The notes under the pieces are model-generated. The model had not been told where the DNA came from. It was given only the letters and a program-made list of their open reading frames with translations, and ran no database searches. The position numbers were made by a program, and so were the translations under genes. Shown one piece after another: positions 27,951-39,991 of a DNA stretch of 64,000 nt. The first letter of the stretch is position 1, and each line of letters starts with the position of its first letter. The DNA comes from Deuterostichococcus epilithicus (Eukaryota > Chlorophyta > Trebouxiophyceae > Prasiolales > Stichococcaceae). The stretch covers positions 930,001 through 994,000 of the forward strand of contig JAVTLE010000017.1 in assembly GCA_033439295.1 (NCBI GenBank). The letters run 5' to 3'.

Positions 27951-30900
27951 TCAAAGTTCTTCCGCTAGCAGCAGCGACTCTGGTCCGAAGTCCGGATCGT
28001 CGTCGTCCTCCGTCTCCGAGGAGCAGTCGGCCTCCCCGCCCGCCGCCGGCGGCCGCCACTCGCCGCGGCCAGTGCGCAGCCGCGGCGGCGCGACGGCGCG
28101 CTGGTTCATCGTCTGCAAGGTGTGGGACACATGAGCGTCACCGGGGGTGTTGCAGCTGACTGATGCCGCGACACACGCGGCGGTATCGAGCGCGGCGGCA
28201 GCGCGCCGTGCTGATTCCTCATCTGCGAACTGTCAGGATCATATGATACCACCAGGGTTGTCGGCTGTTTGAGATTCTGCAACAGTCGCACTTGACGGCG
28301 GCACTGTGCAGATAGCAGCAACGGCCGCCTGCGCGGAGCTGCTGCTGCCAGTCGCCACATGACACGCTGCAGAAAGACGCGCAGCAGCGCTAGGTCCCAG
28401 ATGCACAGCAGATGTTGCTGGTCGATGAGCAGGTGGGAAGGGTGGCCCCACCTCTATGAGCGGCTTGTAGTCGCGGCCAGGCTTGCACACGATGAACTGG
28501 CTCAGCGGCAGCAGCGCCGCCGCCTCCTCCGGCAGTAGGTACTGATCTTTGCCGCTGCTCAGCCGTCCGCCACTGCCTCTCGGCCGCCCAGCGCTCCTTG
28601 GTCGCCCGCCATTTCTGCCGCTTTTGCCGCCGCCGCCGCCTTTGCGCCGCGCGCCGCCGCTGTCGCCACTGCCGCGCTCCGAGCCGGAACCTTTGCCGCC
28701 CTCGTCCGTGCACACGTCCGACTCGCAGTCCATGTATCCCTCCCAAAACACCGTCGCCGCGATGAAGGGGTTTTCCGTTGCGCGCCGCTTGGCGACGACC
28801 GCCTCCGCGATGGCATCTGCAGCAACAGCAAGGGTCGGGGCGTGCTCCGGGACTGCGCAGGGTCCTCGACAAGGTCAGCTGCTGGCATTGGTGAAGAATA
28901 CTGCCGCAACGGTGACTGCACAGGACCGCGGCAGTGCTGGCCACGAGTCAGCCGGTGGCATGGCGAGCAGACGGCGGCAGACGGTGCTGCGCACCGGAGT
29001 GCCAGCGTTTCCTTGCGGCTGAGGCGCTGCCGCTGGCGCGGCTGTCCGCCGCAGACGCGTCGGCAGCGCTGCTCGTGTCCACACGCTGGACCGCCTGTGC
29101 ATGGACTACATGGAATGAAACCTGAAACCCCAACTAAAGGATATTCCTGAGCAAAAGATGAGCTTCATGCTAGCGTGCGATGACTTGGACGCTGTCAGAT
29201 TGTGCAGGCGCTTTCACACTGGCAGACGCTTTGATTGCAGGCAGTTCATTTCAGGACTGGAGAGCGCCACATGGATGGGGTCAACAGGCGCCATGTGCCC
29301 AAAGTCAGAATGGAAGAATATGCATCCCAGGAGGCTGGTGCAAAACATCCTTACTCGCAGCTGCTGCAGCGCTGTGCCCGAGCTTGCGCGCAGGGTCGCA
29401 CCACGCACACACCACTGCTGGTTGTCAGAGGTCCAAGCACAACCCCACGGGACACCATTGCTGCCATGTTGGGCACCATCCGCCACCCTTCTCTGAGCAG
29501 GATGTCAAGAAGGCATTGCAGCCGCACCTGGCGCTGCGGCAGCGCCGCCAAGACCACCGCCGGGTGGCACAGTGCGTCCAGCTTCCGCCGCGCAGTCGCT
29601 GCTGCAGGGTGGGCCGCCGCCGAGGCGCCCGCCACGGCCGCGAGCGCCGCCTCCAGAGCCGCCTCCGCGGCGGCAAATGCGAGCAGCTCCCGATTAATGC
29701 GACGCTTCACCGACTGCAGTGGCGGAAGAGCAGCAATGTGTCAGCAGAGTGTGTGCCCCAGCACCGACACCATGCTCGGTTGCTGTGTCTGACTTGTCAA
29801 CTACGGCAGTTAGTGTCTCCTGCCGAGGCATGGGCGCCGTGCCTCACCTTGCCATGCGACAGAGCGTCCAGCAGCGCGGCCAGAGTTTGCAAGTACGTGT
29901 CGCCAAAACTAAACAAGAAGACTTGGACTGAATGGCGTCTTCCATCCCTTCACTTCGTCGGGCGACTCAGCGTCCAGAGCATGCAGCAGCGCCATGAGCG
30001 CCTGCTGTAAGGTATGTCAACCAATTTCAACGACTTTGGGTGCAAGTGAAGGGCGCCGAAGCATTCACCTTGTCAGGCGAAGGCGCCTCGGCGTCGAGGG
30101 CGTCCAGCAGCGCCGCCAGCGGCGGCGACGCGAGCAGCGCAGACAGCTGCCGCCCATTGACGCACTGCACCGCAAGGTGCCAGTCCGCGCCCGCCCAGCC
30201 TGCGGGCAAAGTTGCGATGCCGGGCTCAGCCTCGCTCAGCTCGGCATGCAGAGACCTGCCACCAAATCATGTGTCTGGTGATGCAGTGCGCCGCCAGGTG
30301 CCAGTCCACACCCGCTCAGCCTGTGGGGCCGTTTATGGTCAATTTGTCCTTCTTTCGGTTCTCCTACTCATTTTTCTCTTGTCTTATTCCGTTTTTTCAA
30401 GGGGGCTGAGGGCTCATAGCCTAGAGCCCCTCGAGCAGCAGAAGGGAAACGTTGCCCTTAGTTGCTCTGCTGTCGCGCAACCCCTTGAGCGCAGCTGTTG
30501 AATGCTGGCAGCGACTGCACGAGACACCGGGGTCGCACTCCTGCATGCCCCGCGCCATTGGCTGGCGCAGAACCCTATGAGCAGACCAGTCTCGCCCGGA
30601 TGATGCATGCAGACGCCGCCAGCGGGGGCGCTAGGGGGAAGAGTGACAGCTGGCGCGCACCGTCAGCGGCGGCATCAGACAGCTGCGCAGTCAGCGCACG
30701 CGCCGCGGCGGCTGCGTGCGACAGCACCTTGCGCGCAAGACACATCGACGGCGCCTGCACCGCCCGGCTGCTCGTCAGCGCCTTCTCCGGCGGACAGTCC
30801 GCCTGCATGCAAGGTTGATGACTCCTGATCTATCTCTGCTGGAAGACTCGTGTGTGCGTGGTTGACACACTCCCCATCTTTTCCTGATGACACCTCCTGC

Positions 30901-33900
30901 ATCCTGTTTCGATGGGGCACGATATCCATCAGATGACACCTGCCCTATTGTGACAAACGCAAGGTAGATCTCGCCAAGCCTGAGCTATCTTGCACGAGCT
31001 TTCGGAAGGTATGCACGCCTTGGTGCACTCGTTGGCACACAGACGTGGGAACAGTTTTGCAGAGAGCATACTTTGATTGGGCATCAAGCCCAAAGCACAC
31101 GCGCAGCATCACCGCCGGCCGGGCACACGGCCTGCTAACGACGGAGTAGGCAGTGTGACTCCCCAGCTTTGACTCGCAGCTTGGACCTCTCTGGAGAGCA
31201 CTCGAAGTGGCTTCAGAAGCAGCTGCCTCACCTGCAGCTCTGCGCACAGCCGCCGCAGCAGCGCTGCGACGGCGTCCGCCAGCGGGCCACCCAGCAGTCC
31301 GCCTGCATACCCTGCGCCATTGCCCGGCGTCGGCTTCCCGTCGTGTACGCTGCTGCCGGCTTGTGTCGCAGTGGCGGCAGCCTGTCGGCCGGCCGAAGCC
31401 CGCCTAGCACTGACGCGCGGCCGCGCGGCATGGCTGCTGCCCGCTGAGCTCTGCCGCTCGTCGGTTGGCGCGGCGGCGTCTGCTGGCGCCGCCGCGGNCG
31501 CCACAGCCGCGGCTGCGGCGTCCGCCGGGGCCGCGCCTCCCGCCGTGGCGTACGCTGCCTGGGAGTGAGCTGCCACACCAGAAGCACCCAAGGCATCGCC
31601 GCCGCTGCCCGCCACGGAGGCAATCGCCTGTCCCCCTGCTGCCGCCGCCTGGCCCGCCGCCGCCTGATCCGCAGCCGCCTGCTGCGCCGCCGCAGCCGCC
31701 TGCTGCTGCGCCGCCGCCGCCGCCGCCTCCGCAGCAGCGGCAGCGTCCCGCCGCTCCACCTCCAACAGCAGCCGCAGCAGCTCCCTCAGCGCGTCACGCT
31801 TCGTCCGGTGCCGCGCCCCAGCGAGCCAGTCTGGCCGCAGCTGCAGCAGCGCCGCCCAGGCCGGCAGCCGGTGCGGCTGCCCCTGCTCCTGTGCCGGCAC
31901 AATGAAACCCTCTGCTCGCTGGCGCTCATGGGCCTTCGGGTCTCAAGAATTCTACAGGTCTCACTTCACACCCTGGGTTCACCCAGGAGTTCTTCAGTGT
32001 GCTATATCTTACACCAGACACCAGATGGGTGACAGCCGCTGAGCAGCAGCAGGTGAACGCAGCGTTTGGGCTGAGAGTGTTGCGGAGCACAATGCTGGCG
32101 GGAGTCGTGCTTGAACCATGACATGCTCGCAGAAGACTGCTCCAGCTGGCCCATGGGCGAAGACAGGCAGTCAGTGGGTGCTGGGCAGCGAAAGAGGAAA
32201 ATAATATTTGTGGGCAGCAGTACCTGCATCAGGACGAGCAGCAGGCCAGCCGCCTGCAAGGTGGCGGCCCTTTTCGTGCTCCTGGCGTCGGCCGCAAGCG
32301 CGGGTCCCCGCTCTGAGGTTGCGTCCACTTCGGGCTGCAGCGCAGGCGCCAGCGCCAGCCAGATCCATGCGCGCGCGGCGTCGGGCGCAAGGCCGGCCGC
32401 CGCGCACGACGCTGTGGCCCGCAGCGCCCGCTGCAGCAGCTGCGCAGCCAGCAGCAGCGGGCACCGCAGCTTGCCTGGGGTAGGCCAAAGTACACAGATT
32501 AGCAGGCCGGCTTATAGGTGGATGGCGGCATGCGAACCGCGGCTGCACCGCAGAATGGGAGACGAGCAATGAGGTGCCAAACCTCATTGCACATACAGCA
32601 GACAGACTTTGGCGCTCGTCACAACATGCTGCCAGCCAGATGATGCTTCAAGGTTCAGGCATAAGCGAGCATACCCAGGCTGCGAGGCCACCGCATGGCA
32701 AAGTGCACTCAGAAGGACTTGCCCTGCGGCAGCACCTCATTTGCTGCACACGCCGCCAGCAGTGCAGTTGCTTGAGGCGGTGCCTCAACCCTGATGCCAC
32801 AAATGCAAGAACACATAACATTCCGAAACCCACCTGGCGGCAGTGTCTCTTTCAGGGCGCAATCCGCCAGCAGCTGTAGCGCTTCCAGGCGACTGGCGGC
32901 GACGGCAGCTGCACCGGGCCCGCCGCCCTCGACACCACCGTGCAGGTGATGCGCCACGACCACAGCCGCCGCGCCGCATGGCGATGCGTTCATGCCTGCG
33001 ACGTGTGCGTATGTTTGGGGACTCTGTGGGGATTATTGTGCTGAGACGAGCAGCATGGACCCATCACAGCGCGCTGGGGACATTTCGCCGTGCGACGTCG
33101 CTGCCGCCGCGCGGCACCCTCAGCCGGAGCCATTCATATCAGCGGTGTGCTGGCGCACATTGCAAATGTACCGGCGCAGAGTTGGCATTCTATTCCCAAA
33201 CCGCGTCCCACGGAAGTCCGTAGGGCATCCTGAACTCTGCACTCTGTACAACACATGCCGCCGGGTAGCAGAACAAGGCAGATAGGCCCCAAGCACAGAC
33301 CAGGACAGCTTGTGAAGGCACAGAATCTGGGGCCGCACCTGCGCACACAGGCTCGAGGACCTGCCCGCTGAAGTGCGGCTCGACGAGCTTTAGGGCCGCC
33401 TTGGCCGCCTCCCGCCGCGCGCCCGCTGGCAGCAGCTCCTCCAGCACGCTCGCCCTGTCGTCGGCCTGCAGGGTGTGACAGCACACCTCACCAGGCTCTG
33501 CACATCTGACCATCCAAGCGTCCGTGTGAGAGCGTAAAGCATGACCGGCAACTGCAAGCTGCAAGGTGGAGAGCTGACATGGACATCGCCCGAAGCATCG
33601 TCAGTCAGCGCTACAGGTCACACCTGATACAAGGATGACAAGTGCAAAAATTTGCTGGCGGTGAAAACCCACTGCACCTGCAGCTTCTTAAGGCAGCGGG
33701 TGAATAGGCGCAGGGACAGGCACAGCAGCGCCGCTCGGGCTCCGCAGCCGGCGCTTGCAGCCGCGGGTTGCGCTGCACCCTGCAATGACAGCGAAAGCAG
33801 CTGTTTCAAGATCTGCGCAGCAGGCTCTTGCATCGTGGGGCCAAACGGCCGCTGTTAGACCGTCATCGCAGTGAGACTGCACGCAGGCTGCATGGCCATT

Positions 33901-36880
33901 CCCGGCCCGCCGCAGCCCTGCTTTGGGAGCCTGCGCAGGTGTGCGCAACACTGTAGCCTGCCACAGCAGCCGCTTGCAGCGCCTCAGCAATTGCCTGTGC
34001 TGCTCCCAGGGGCTGCAAGTGCTGCAGGAGCTGTTTTGCGACCTGCCGCACCTCCGGCAGCGCCACTGGCGAGGCAAGAGGCTCGCTGACCGGTGCGCTC
34101 GCCCTGCTGGACTTTGTTGCGGATGCGGAGCTGGCCTCAATGGGCGGCACCGGCGCCGGCGGCGAGACAGGCTGCTCTGCCGCGGTTTCACCGCCGTTGG
34201 GAAGCTCCTGCAGCAAGAACCTCTGCCGATGGGGTGTCGTCCCAGACTCTGGAAAAACAGTGGCCTTCCACCCATCTGGCAACAGCTGCCACCCTTGGCT
34301 TCGGGTCTCGCTCCTGAATAATGAAGACCATTAATTGCTGGGTGCCACAGCACATCCGGTTGCCTGCTCGAATCTCATCATCGCCCAACCCAAGCCACCT
34401 ATTAATGCTGAGAACGTGCTGTACGCCGCATAGCATGCCGCATGCATTTCGAATGAGGATCGCCAAATCGACTGTCTGCAACTCACCTCCTGCAGGATCT
34501 TGCTGACGAGCTCCTCCTTGCAGGCCAGGAATTTGTCCCACTGCTCCTTGGCCTGTGCCTCTGCCGCCTGCATGCGGGTTTTGATAAGATTTCCGACTAC
34601 AAAGGTTGACATACAGCGGTTGTTCATTGGGGCGCGGATCGAGCGGGCGTTCACTGATTCCAGACTTGGAGCGTCCTATCTCCTGTGGTATGGCAAGCGC
34701 TCACCCCTGCTGCTTCGCATGGCAAGTGCGGCGTGCGCAGCAGAAGGCCCTAGTCTGATGCCAGTCCTCAATGCTCATAGCGATACTGCCGACAAGGCAG
34801 TGTCGCTATGACACCTGCATGAGGAAGGCAATCCTGGCGAGCGGACACACAAACCTGCAGGTTGGCCCAAGCCTCGACGGGCCGAGCTATCTGCACGCGT
34901 GTGGGAGTGATGCGGCGGCTCGGCGGCGTGGGCGGCAGCGGCAGCGTTCGCCCCGCGAGGCATGGCGTGGCCGGCAGCGATGCCCGGCGCGGCGGCGGCG
35001 GCCCAGCCGACGAGCCAGATGACCTCGGATGTCTGCAGGCAGGTCAAAAGCGTAACGATGCGAGCTGCAATTGCATCTGCAACGGGTCTGGTGCCGTGGA
35101 TGGCATGAGACTCATCTTGGCTGTGATGCCCTCTCAAACTGGGCAGATGTTCGTAGCTCCTCGACACTCCACGGCAAAACTCGCTGGCGAAGGTGTCCAC
35201 CCACCGCCATGCAGGGCTGGCTCTTTTGCAGATCGGAGCTGCGGCGAGTGCCTCAGCCCACCTGATGGACGTCAGCGAGGGAGTTGGCGGCGGCAGCGCC
35301 GCTTCGGCTAGGTTTTGCGGCAGAGGGTTCAAAGATTGCACCGCCTCCGCATCCGCCTCCGCCGCGAGGCAAGGGCCAGCGTCAATCGCCCGCTGCAGTG
35401 CCGAGTGCAGCGCGCCAACGGTGTCGCCGGCGGTGCAGCTGGCCTGAATACTGACCTGTCAGGGAATGGGAGTCCTCGAGGCCTGGGCACTGCTCTGACG
35501 CTGATGCTGCCCCTGTGTACTGACGCTGGCGGGGGCTGGCAGCTCTCTGAATTGCAGAATTCGCAAAAGAGAGCCGCACTGGCCGTATGCACGCGGCAGG
35601 CTTGTCATGGCGGCGGCCAGGACAGACTTGCCACCCCTCACAGCAGCTTGCAAGGCACCTGAGCGGCACATGGGTTACATCCCGTGCGTCACCACTGGAT
35701 GTGCTTCATCGCCTAGGGCTGACACCATGACCCTACGACTCCAGGCAGCCTCTCAAGCAGCTCACCTTTTCGGCAGCAGCATACACGCGCCATGCCACGG
35801 CCGCCAGCTGCTGCATGTGCGTGGGCGCAGCGCCTGGACTGCGCCGCGATGGCGCGGCGGCCGTGAGGCGACCGCCGCCGCCATCAACTGCTGCCTGCAC
35901 CAGCGTCACCGCGTAGGCCGCAAGCTCCAGCGGCATCTGGCGGCTGGTCTGAGAAGAGGACGTGGAGCTGCGCCGTGTGGCACGGCTGGACGGCTGCTGC
36001 GGCAGCGGCGGGTCCAGCTGCTGCGCGGCAAAGCACAGCAGGCGCGCTGCGGCGGGCGCCGCCAACGTGCCCGGCTTCTGAAGACCTGCCGATGGGTCAA
36101 GGGCGTCTGAGCATGAGCAGCCGAGATTTGCAGGTTTGCAGTGATAGCACAGGGGTCAGAGCATACCGGGATGGGTGCTATCATGTGAATGGGTGAGGAG
36201 GCAGTGGCCAGTGTGTCCTATCCCGAGCAAACATCGCCTACAGGCTAGCTTACTGCAAATGCATCCTGGGATGCAATGCACTGTGCCATTATGCAGTGTG
36301 CCATGGAGCAGTACCTGAAACAGCAAACACCGCGGCGCTCAGCTCTGCGTGGATGGCCAGCAGCTCAATCACATGCGATGCAACCATCGCTGCTGCAACG
36401 TCCGACGGCAGCTCAGTGGTGCCGCCCGCCAGGTGGAGCAGCTGCAGCGCGGCCTGCGACACGCGCAGATTGCTGTTAAGGCCTGTCAACTCTGTCAGGC
36501 ATTGTTCACTGTAAGGGCCATCAGGCACAGTACGTGACACGTGCAGATGCGCTTTGTGACGCAGAAGCCGGTCCACTACTTGCCTGCTGATCGCTGAGCA
36601 GGATGCACAGCAGCTGCTGCACCAATGCTGCCAGGGTTGCAGCCCGCTGCGGCCAATCGATGCCATCGTAGGCTGCTGCCACGGCGGCATTGGCGTCAGG
36701 GCCTGCCAGCTGCAGCCCCAGCAGGCCACACAGTTGCTGCGGCGAGCGTAGGTGCTGCAGTGCACACTGCACGGCTGCGACATCTGTCCTCTCCAGGCTG
36801 CTGTGCAATTGCAGCTGCTCAGCGATGGCGGTGATGCGCTGCCAGTCGGCCTCACAGGCGTTATTAACGGCAGCGCCCAT
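27951..36880 (-). CDS. very large unidentified helical protein (one gene, possibly two)
   Basis: I do not recognise this protein. At least fifteen minus-strand exons are visible, starting at ATG 36880 (MGAAVNNACEADWQRITAIA). Most are Ala/Leu-rich amphipathic helices like HEAT/ARM solenoids: LQLLHLAGGTTELPSDVAA, LLPAGARREAAKAALKLVEP, KLRCPLLLAAQLLQRALRA, VKRRINRELLAFAAAEAAL. Between them lie a Pro/Ser-rich stretch near 34.15 kb, a charged coil (AAEAQAKEQWDKFLACKEEL) and an extreme Ala/Gln low-complexity run near 31.5-31.75 kb. The C-terminus has NPFIAATVFWEGYMDCESDV, a Gly/Arg/Lys-rich basic stretch, QFIVCKPGRDYKPLIE, and an acidic tail (SSETEDDDDPDF) ending at TGA 27951-27953. The tail suggests a nuclear scaffold, which is inference only. 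I saw no internal gene end, but two co-oriented genes cannot be excluded. One base near 31,498 is undetermined. Confidence 0.55.
28185..28232 (-). repeat. decayed copy of the last exon's start (large gene)
   Basis: GCGGCGGCAGCGCGCCGTGC…ttcctcatctgcgaac parallels gcggcggcgcgacggcgcgc…ttcatcgtctgcaagg at 28080-28120, the acceptor end of the last exon. It lies in the adjoining intron. Confidence 0.55.
29845..30000 (-). repeat. two decayed copies of an exon end (large gene)
   Basis: Working sequence at 30067-30120 (CACCTTGTCAGGCGAAGGCG…GCGTCCAGCAGCGCCGCCAG) is echoed at 29845-29890 (CACCTTGCCATGCGACAGAGC…CAGCAGCGCGGCCAG) and at 29951-30000 (CACTTCGTCGGGCGACTCAG…CAGCAGCGCCATGAG). All are in the intron beyond the exon's donor. 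Confidence 0.65.
30280..30330 (-). repeat. decayed copy of an exon segment (large gene)
   Basis: GATGCAGTGCGCCGCCAGGTGCCAGTCCACACCCGCTCAGCC resembles GACGCACTGCACCGCAAGGTGCCAGTCCGCGCCCGCCCAGCC in the working exon at 30157-30200. Confidence 0.65.
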
Positions 36881-37192
36881 AACCCGCCAGTTGTTTCGAA
36901 AAGCTACACGCGACCAAGCAGCTGGTGCTCGCCTGCGCGCTGTGGAACTCAAAATTGCAGATGTTTCCTGATCGATGGATTGCACCCCACTCGCGTGAAG
37001 CACTTGCGCAGAGCGACTGGTCTTTTGCCAAGGCAGGTCGGCGCTTGTAAAAGCTGCTGGAACATGGTGGGTTTTGACAATGAGGTGCTCGTGTGCTCAG
37101 CCCGTCCAGTCTGAGCTGCTGATGACTCCTCCGACACAGTTTGAATCGCAGCTCACTGTTTTGGGTAGTTTGCGTGCAGAGGCAGCTCGTCA
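36881..37192. promoter_or_regulatory. divergent promoter region, large gene / PIG-L
   Basis: A 312-base gap separates two start codons on opposite strands and must hold both promoters. No motif is clear. Confidence 0.4.
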
Positions 37193-38682
37193 ATGTCACC
37201 GATCACATTCAGTGGCCTTCACACAGTCATGTCGCCGCGCATCGCCTTGCTTGTCACGGCACACCCGGACGACGAGGTCATGTTTTTCGGACCCACCATC
37301 CAGCGCCTGCTATGTCGAGGAGCAGCCGTGCATATCCTCTGCCTCTCCACAGGTTCCTATTTAGCCTCTCAAAACGTTGCATGCAAATTCGTCGATATCG
37401 TGGTGTTGCTCAATGATGCATCTTTCAAGGCGCCGCGCTGCTGCGCCAAATACCGCTCCTCTGCTGCGTGCAGGCAATGCAGAGGGGCTGGGTGATGCCA
37501 GAAAGATCGAGCTGATGCAGGCCTGCGAGGCGCTACAAGTGGGTCGAGGGGCGATCCTGCATCGTGCACGAGTGCATGCTGGTGTAGGAAGGCTGACGGC
37601 AAGGTCGCTGGCGGTGCACCTGCAGGTTTCAGGACGGCACGTGGCTTTGAAGGATCACCAAGCCCTGCAGGTAAGCCTGAGATGCAAGCACAGAGGAGCC
37701 GGCCGTTGCACTTTAACTCGTCGGTCCTCACGGCAGTCCGCACACAAGCAGCTGAGAGCCTCCGCGCTGCACAGGATGGCTTGACGACTCGGTGGGACGA
37801 GGCAGTCATAGCTGATCTCGTCGAACTTGAGATACACGCGACAGCGGCCGACATGGTCAGTTTTCAGACGGCGCCTCATCCCTATGTGTGTGTGGCACTT
37901 GAAGCATTAGTGGCCGTGTGTGCTGCACTGCCAGTGGCTGAACCTGGCGATTAAATGCCCGCAGGTGGTGTCGTTCGATGGCTATGGCATTTCAGGACAT
38001 GCAAACCATCGCGCAGTTCACCGCGGCCTCCTGTGAGTTGTCACTGAGTAAAGACCTCCTTTCTGATTGGTGAGATGCATGAGATGTACGTTGCGCGCAA
38101 GCTTCTGATGCCCCATGCCGCCGGTACCTGGGTGCAGGCAGCTGCTGCAGCGTTGCGCTGGCAGAGGCCGTGCATCCAGCGGTCAGCAGACAGCGCAGTG
38201 GGAGGCATGGCAGCTGGTAAGGTGCCAATGCACTTATGTCAGATGGCAGAACATCCCAACTGTTGAGCGCACTTGGCAACATGTGAGTGGAGCGGTTCGC
38301 GGCAACATGATTTTAGAAATGTGGTGCTTCTGAAAACGGTGAGCAGGTGAGCACTGGCATGGCGCGCAAGTTTGCAGGCTGCCTCGACATCCCGCTGTCG
38401 CTGTGGGAGGCCGCAGCGGCGCCGCAGCCCACGCTGTGCTTTTTGGCAAAGTCGCCGCTGCGCATCATCCTGGCCATGTCCAAGCACCGCAGCCAGTGGG
38501 TCTGGTGCGTGTGCAGATGTCCGGCTTCCTGTTGCGTCTTGCACTCTTGATGCCAGCCACATGCATCCATATCGCACTGTGTATTGTATTGATCGTCCAA
38601 TGTTTTCCTTTACAGGTACCGCAAGCTTTTCGTTTTCCTTTCACGCTACACGTACGTCAACACACTGCAGCGCATCGGCTGA
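37193..38682 (+). CDS. PIGL: N-acetylglucosaminyl-phosphatidylinositol de-N-acetylase
   Basis: Second step of GPI-anchor synthesis, on the cytosolic face of the ER: removes acetate from GlcNAc-PI. Eight exons agree in phase: 37193-37352, 37474-37538, 37626-37670, 37775-37855, 37965-38032, 38138-38216, 38347-38504 and 38616-38682, for 240 residues. The zinc-site motif HPDDE lies near the start (LLVTAHPDDEVMFFGPT), followed by LCLSTGNAEGLGDARKIEL. The second metal motif is GISGHANHRAVHRG. LDIPLSLW and the tail YRKLFVFLSRYTYVNTLQRI follow, before TGA. An in-frame ATG at 37229 is the alternative start; no clear N-terminal membrane helix is seen with either. The C-terminal tail matches the family end closely, so the TGA at 38680 is taken as the true stop. 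Confidence 0.9.
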
Positions 38683-38987
38683 CCGAAGGCAAGATTATCA
38701 GCCATGTTGCCTGTGTGGTCCCTGTGAGGGGTCCCCGTGACTTGCTGGTTTGATGCTGTATTCATCGGCAGCACTGCTGCCGCCTCCCAACTTCTCCCCG
38801 CCCTTTCATGTGGGTCTCTTGTCGTCGCCTGGCGATCGCCACCCACCAGCCGGCGCGCTTGCACCCTTTCAGGCAGGCGACGATTGGCTGACCTCTCGAT
38901 GGCCTGAGGTGGACCCCTCGAAACACCACTGCTGCCCATTGAGTGTTGGACACCTCCCTCGCGAACCGTGCCGCTCACCGTCTGCAG
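38683..38987. other. spacer with a decayed exon copy (38,870-38,914)
   Basis: It lies between PIG-L and the first recognised exon of the CBM1-type gene. GGCGACGATTGGCTGACC…CGATGGCCTGAGGTGGAC at 38876-38914 is a degraded duplicate of GGCGACAACTGGCTGACC…CAGTGGACCAAGGTACAC at 38989-39026, including the preceding CAG. A convincing signal peptide or start codon for the downstream gene was not found. Confidence 0.55.
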
Positions 38988-39991
38988 GGGCGACAACTGG
39001 CTGACCATCCAGTGGACCAAGGTACACTACATGAAGACTGTTGGGCTGGTGCCCTGGTACTACCCGCTGTCCAACGACCGCAGCGGCGGCGTCGCCACTG
39101 CCGCGCCCACCCCCGCGCCCACCAAAGCTCCAACGCCGAGGCCGACGCCCGCGCCGACGCCCCGGATCACTCCAGGTGCTGATGGCGACATGGCCTGGCC
39201 TGGCTAGGCTCTGGGGCCGGAACCAGGGGTGGAGCACACCGGGTCGCAGGCGGCCTGCGCCCCTGCGCAGCGCCCCTGATTGACCGGCTTGCTCCGGGTC
39301 AAAGTAGGGGGGAGCTTGCCATCCTTGCGGTGCTGTCGATGTCGTACTGCAGAGCGCACACATCTGCAGTCAAAGTGGCACGGGACATCTGCTGCATGTC
39401 ATTCCTGTAGGCTGCGAGCACGAGCACAGCCGCCTCAGTGCCATTGCCAGATTTGACTCTTAGATTTGACTCTGGCGCCATTTGACCGCCTGCAGCCCCT
39501 GAAGCCACTCCCAAGCCCACCGCCAAGCCAGTCGCCGCGACGACCAAGCCCACGAGTAAATCGACTGCCAAGAAGCCCACAGCCAAGCCGACCAAACAGC
39601 CACAGCCATGCCGATTGCTGAGGCGACGCCCGCGCCGACCACTGTCGCAATGCCGGGCGCTGCCGGCGCTGGCACCCTGGGAGCAGTGCGGCAGCAAGAC
39701 GGGGCCCAATGCTAACCTGCCGCCAGCGCTGGGCGGCTTAGCGTGGGCTGACCAGGGCGGCGATGCCTCCGTCGTTGGCGAATCCTGCTCGCGCCAGGTG
39801 CCTCCTTTAAATGTATCTGTCCACGAGTGACCTGACTATGCTGCTGATTTGCTGGTCCCTGGCCGCGCGTCGGTTTGCAGCTGTGTGGGCTGCTTGTGCC
39901 ATGGTTTCATGTGTTACCAGTGTCGCATAATATGGCTCCCTTCATGCTAATGCAGAACGAGTGGTATTGGCAGTGCCTGCCTCCAGCTTGA
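38988..39991 (+). CDS. secreted-type Pro/Thr-rich protein with C-terminal CBM1-like module (5' end missing)
   Basis: Exons 38988-39175, 39496-39797 and 39956-39991 agree in phase. The first gives an N-terminal piece (DNWLTIQWTKVHYMKTVGL, then PWYYPLSND) followed by a Pro/Thr linker (TAAPTPAPTKAPTPRPTPAP). The second continues it (KPTAKPVAATTKPTSKSTAK) and enters APWEQCGSKTGP…VVGESCSRQ. The third is NEWYWQCLPPA and a stop. WxQCG…C…QNEWYWQC is the cellulose-binding CBM1 pattern as it appears in green algal wall proteins, so the product is probably extracellular and binds cell-wall polysaccharide. No signal peptide is visible because the 5' exon(s) were not found. Around 39,605-39,680 another frame is more Pro/Thr-like, so compensating indels are possible. 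The first exon could in principle be spliced in phase from a GTACGT inside the last PIG-L exon. Confidence 0.6.

Noticed and set aside
31480-31760. Ala-rich stretch as a separate low-complexity gene
   Set aside because: It is in frame with helical exon sequence on both sides and contains one undetermined base. It is treated as part of the large gene.
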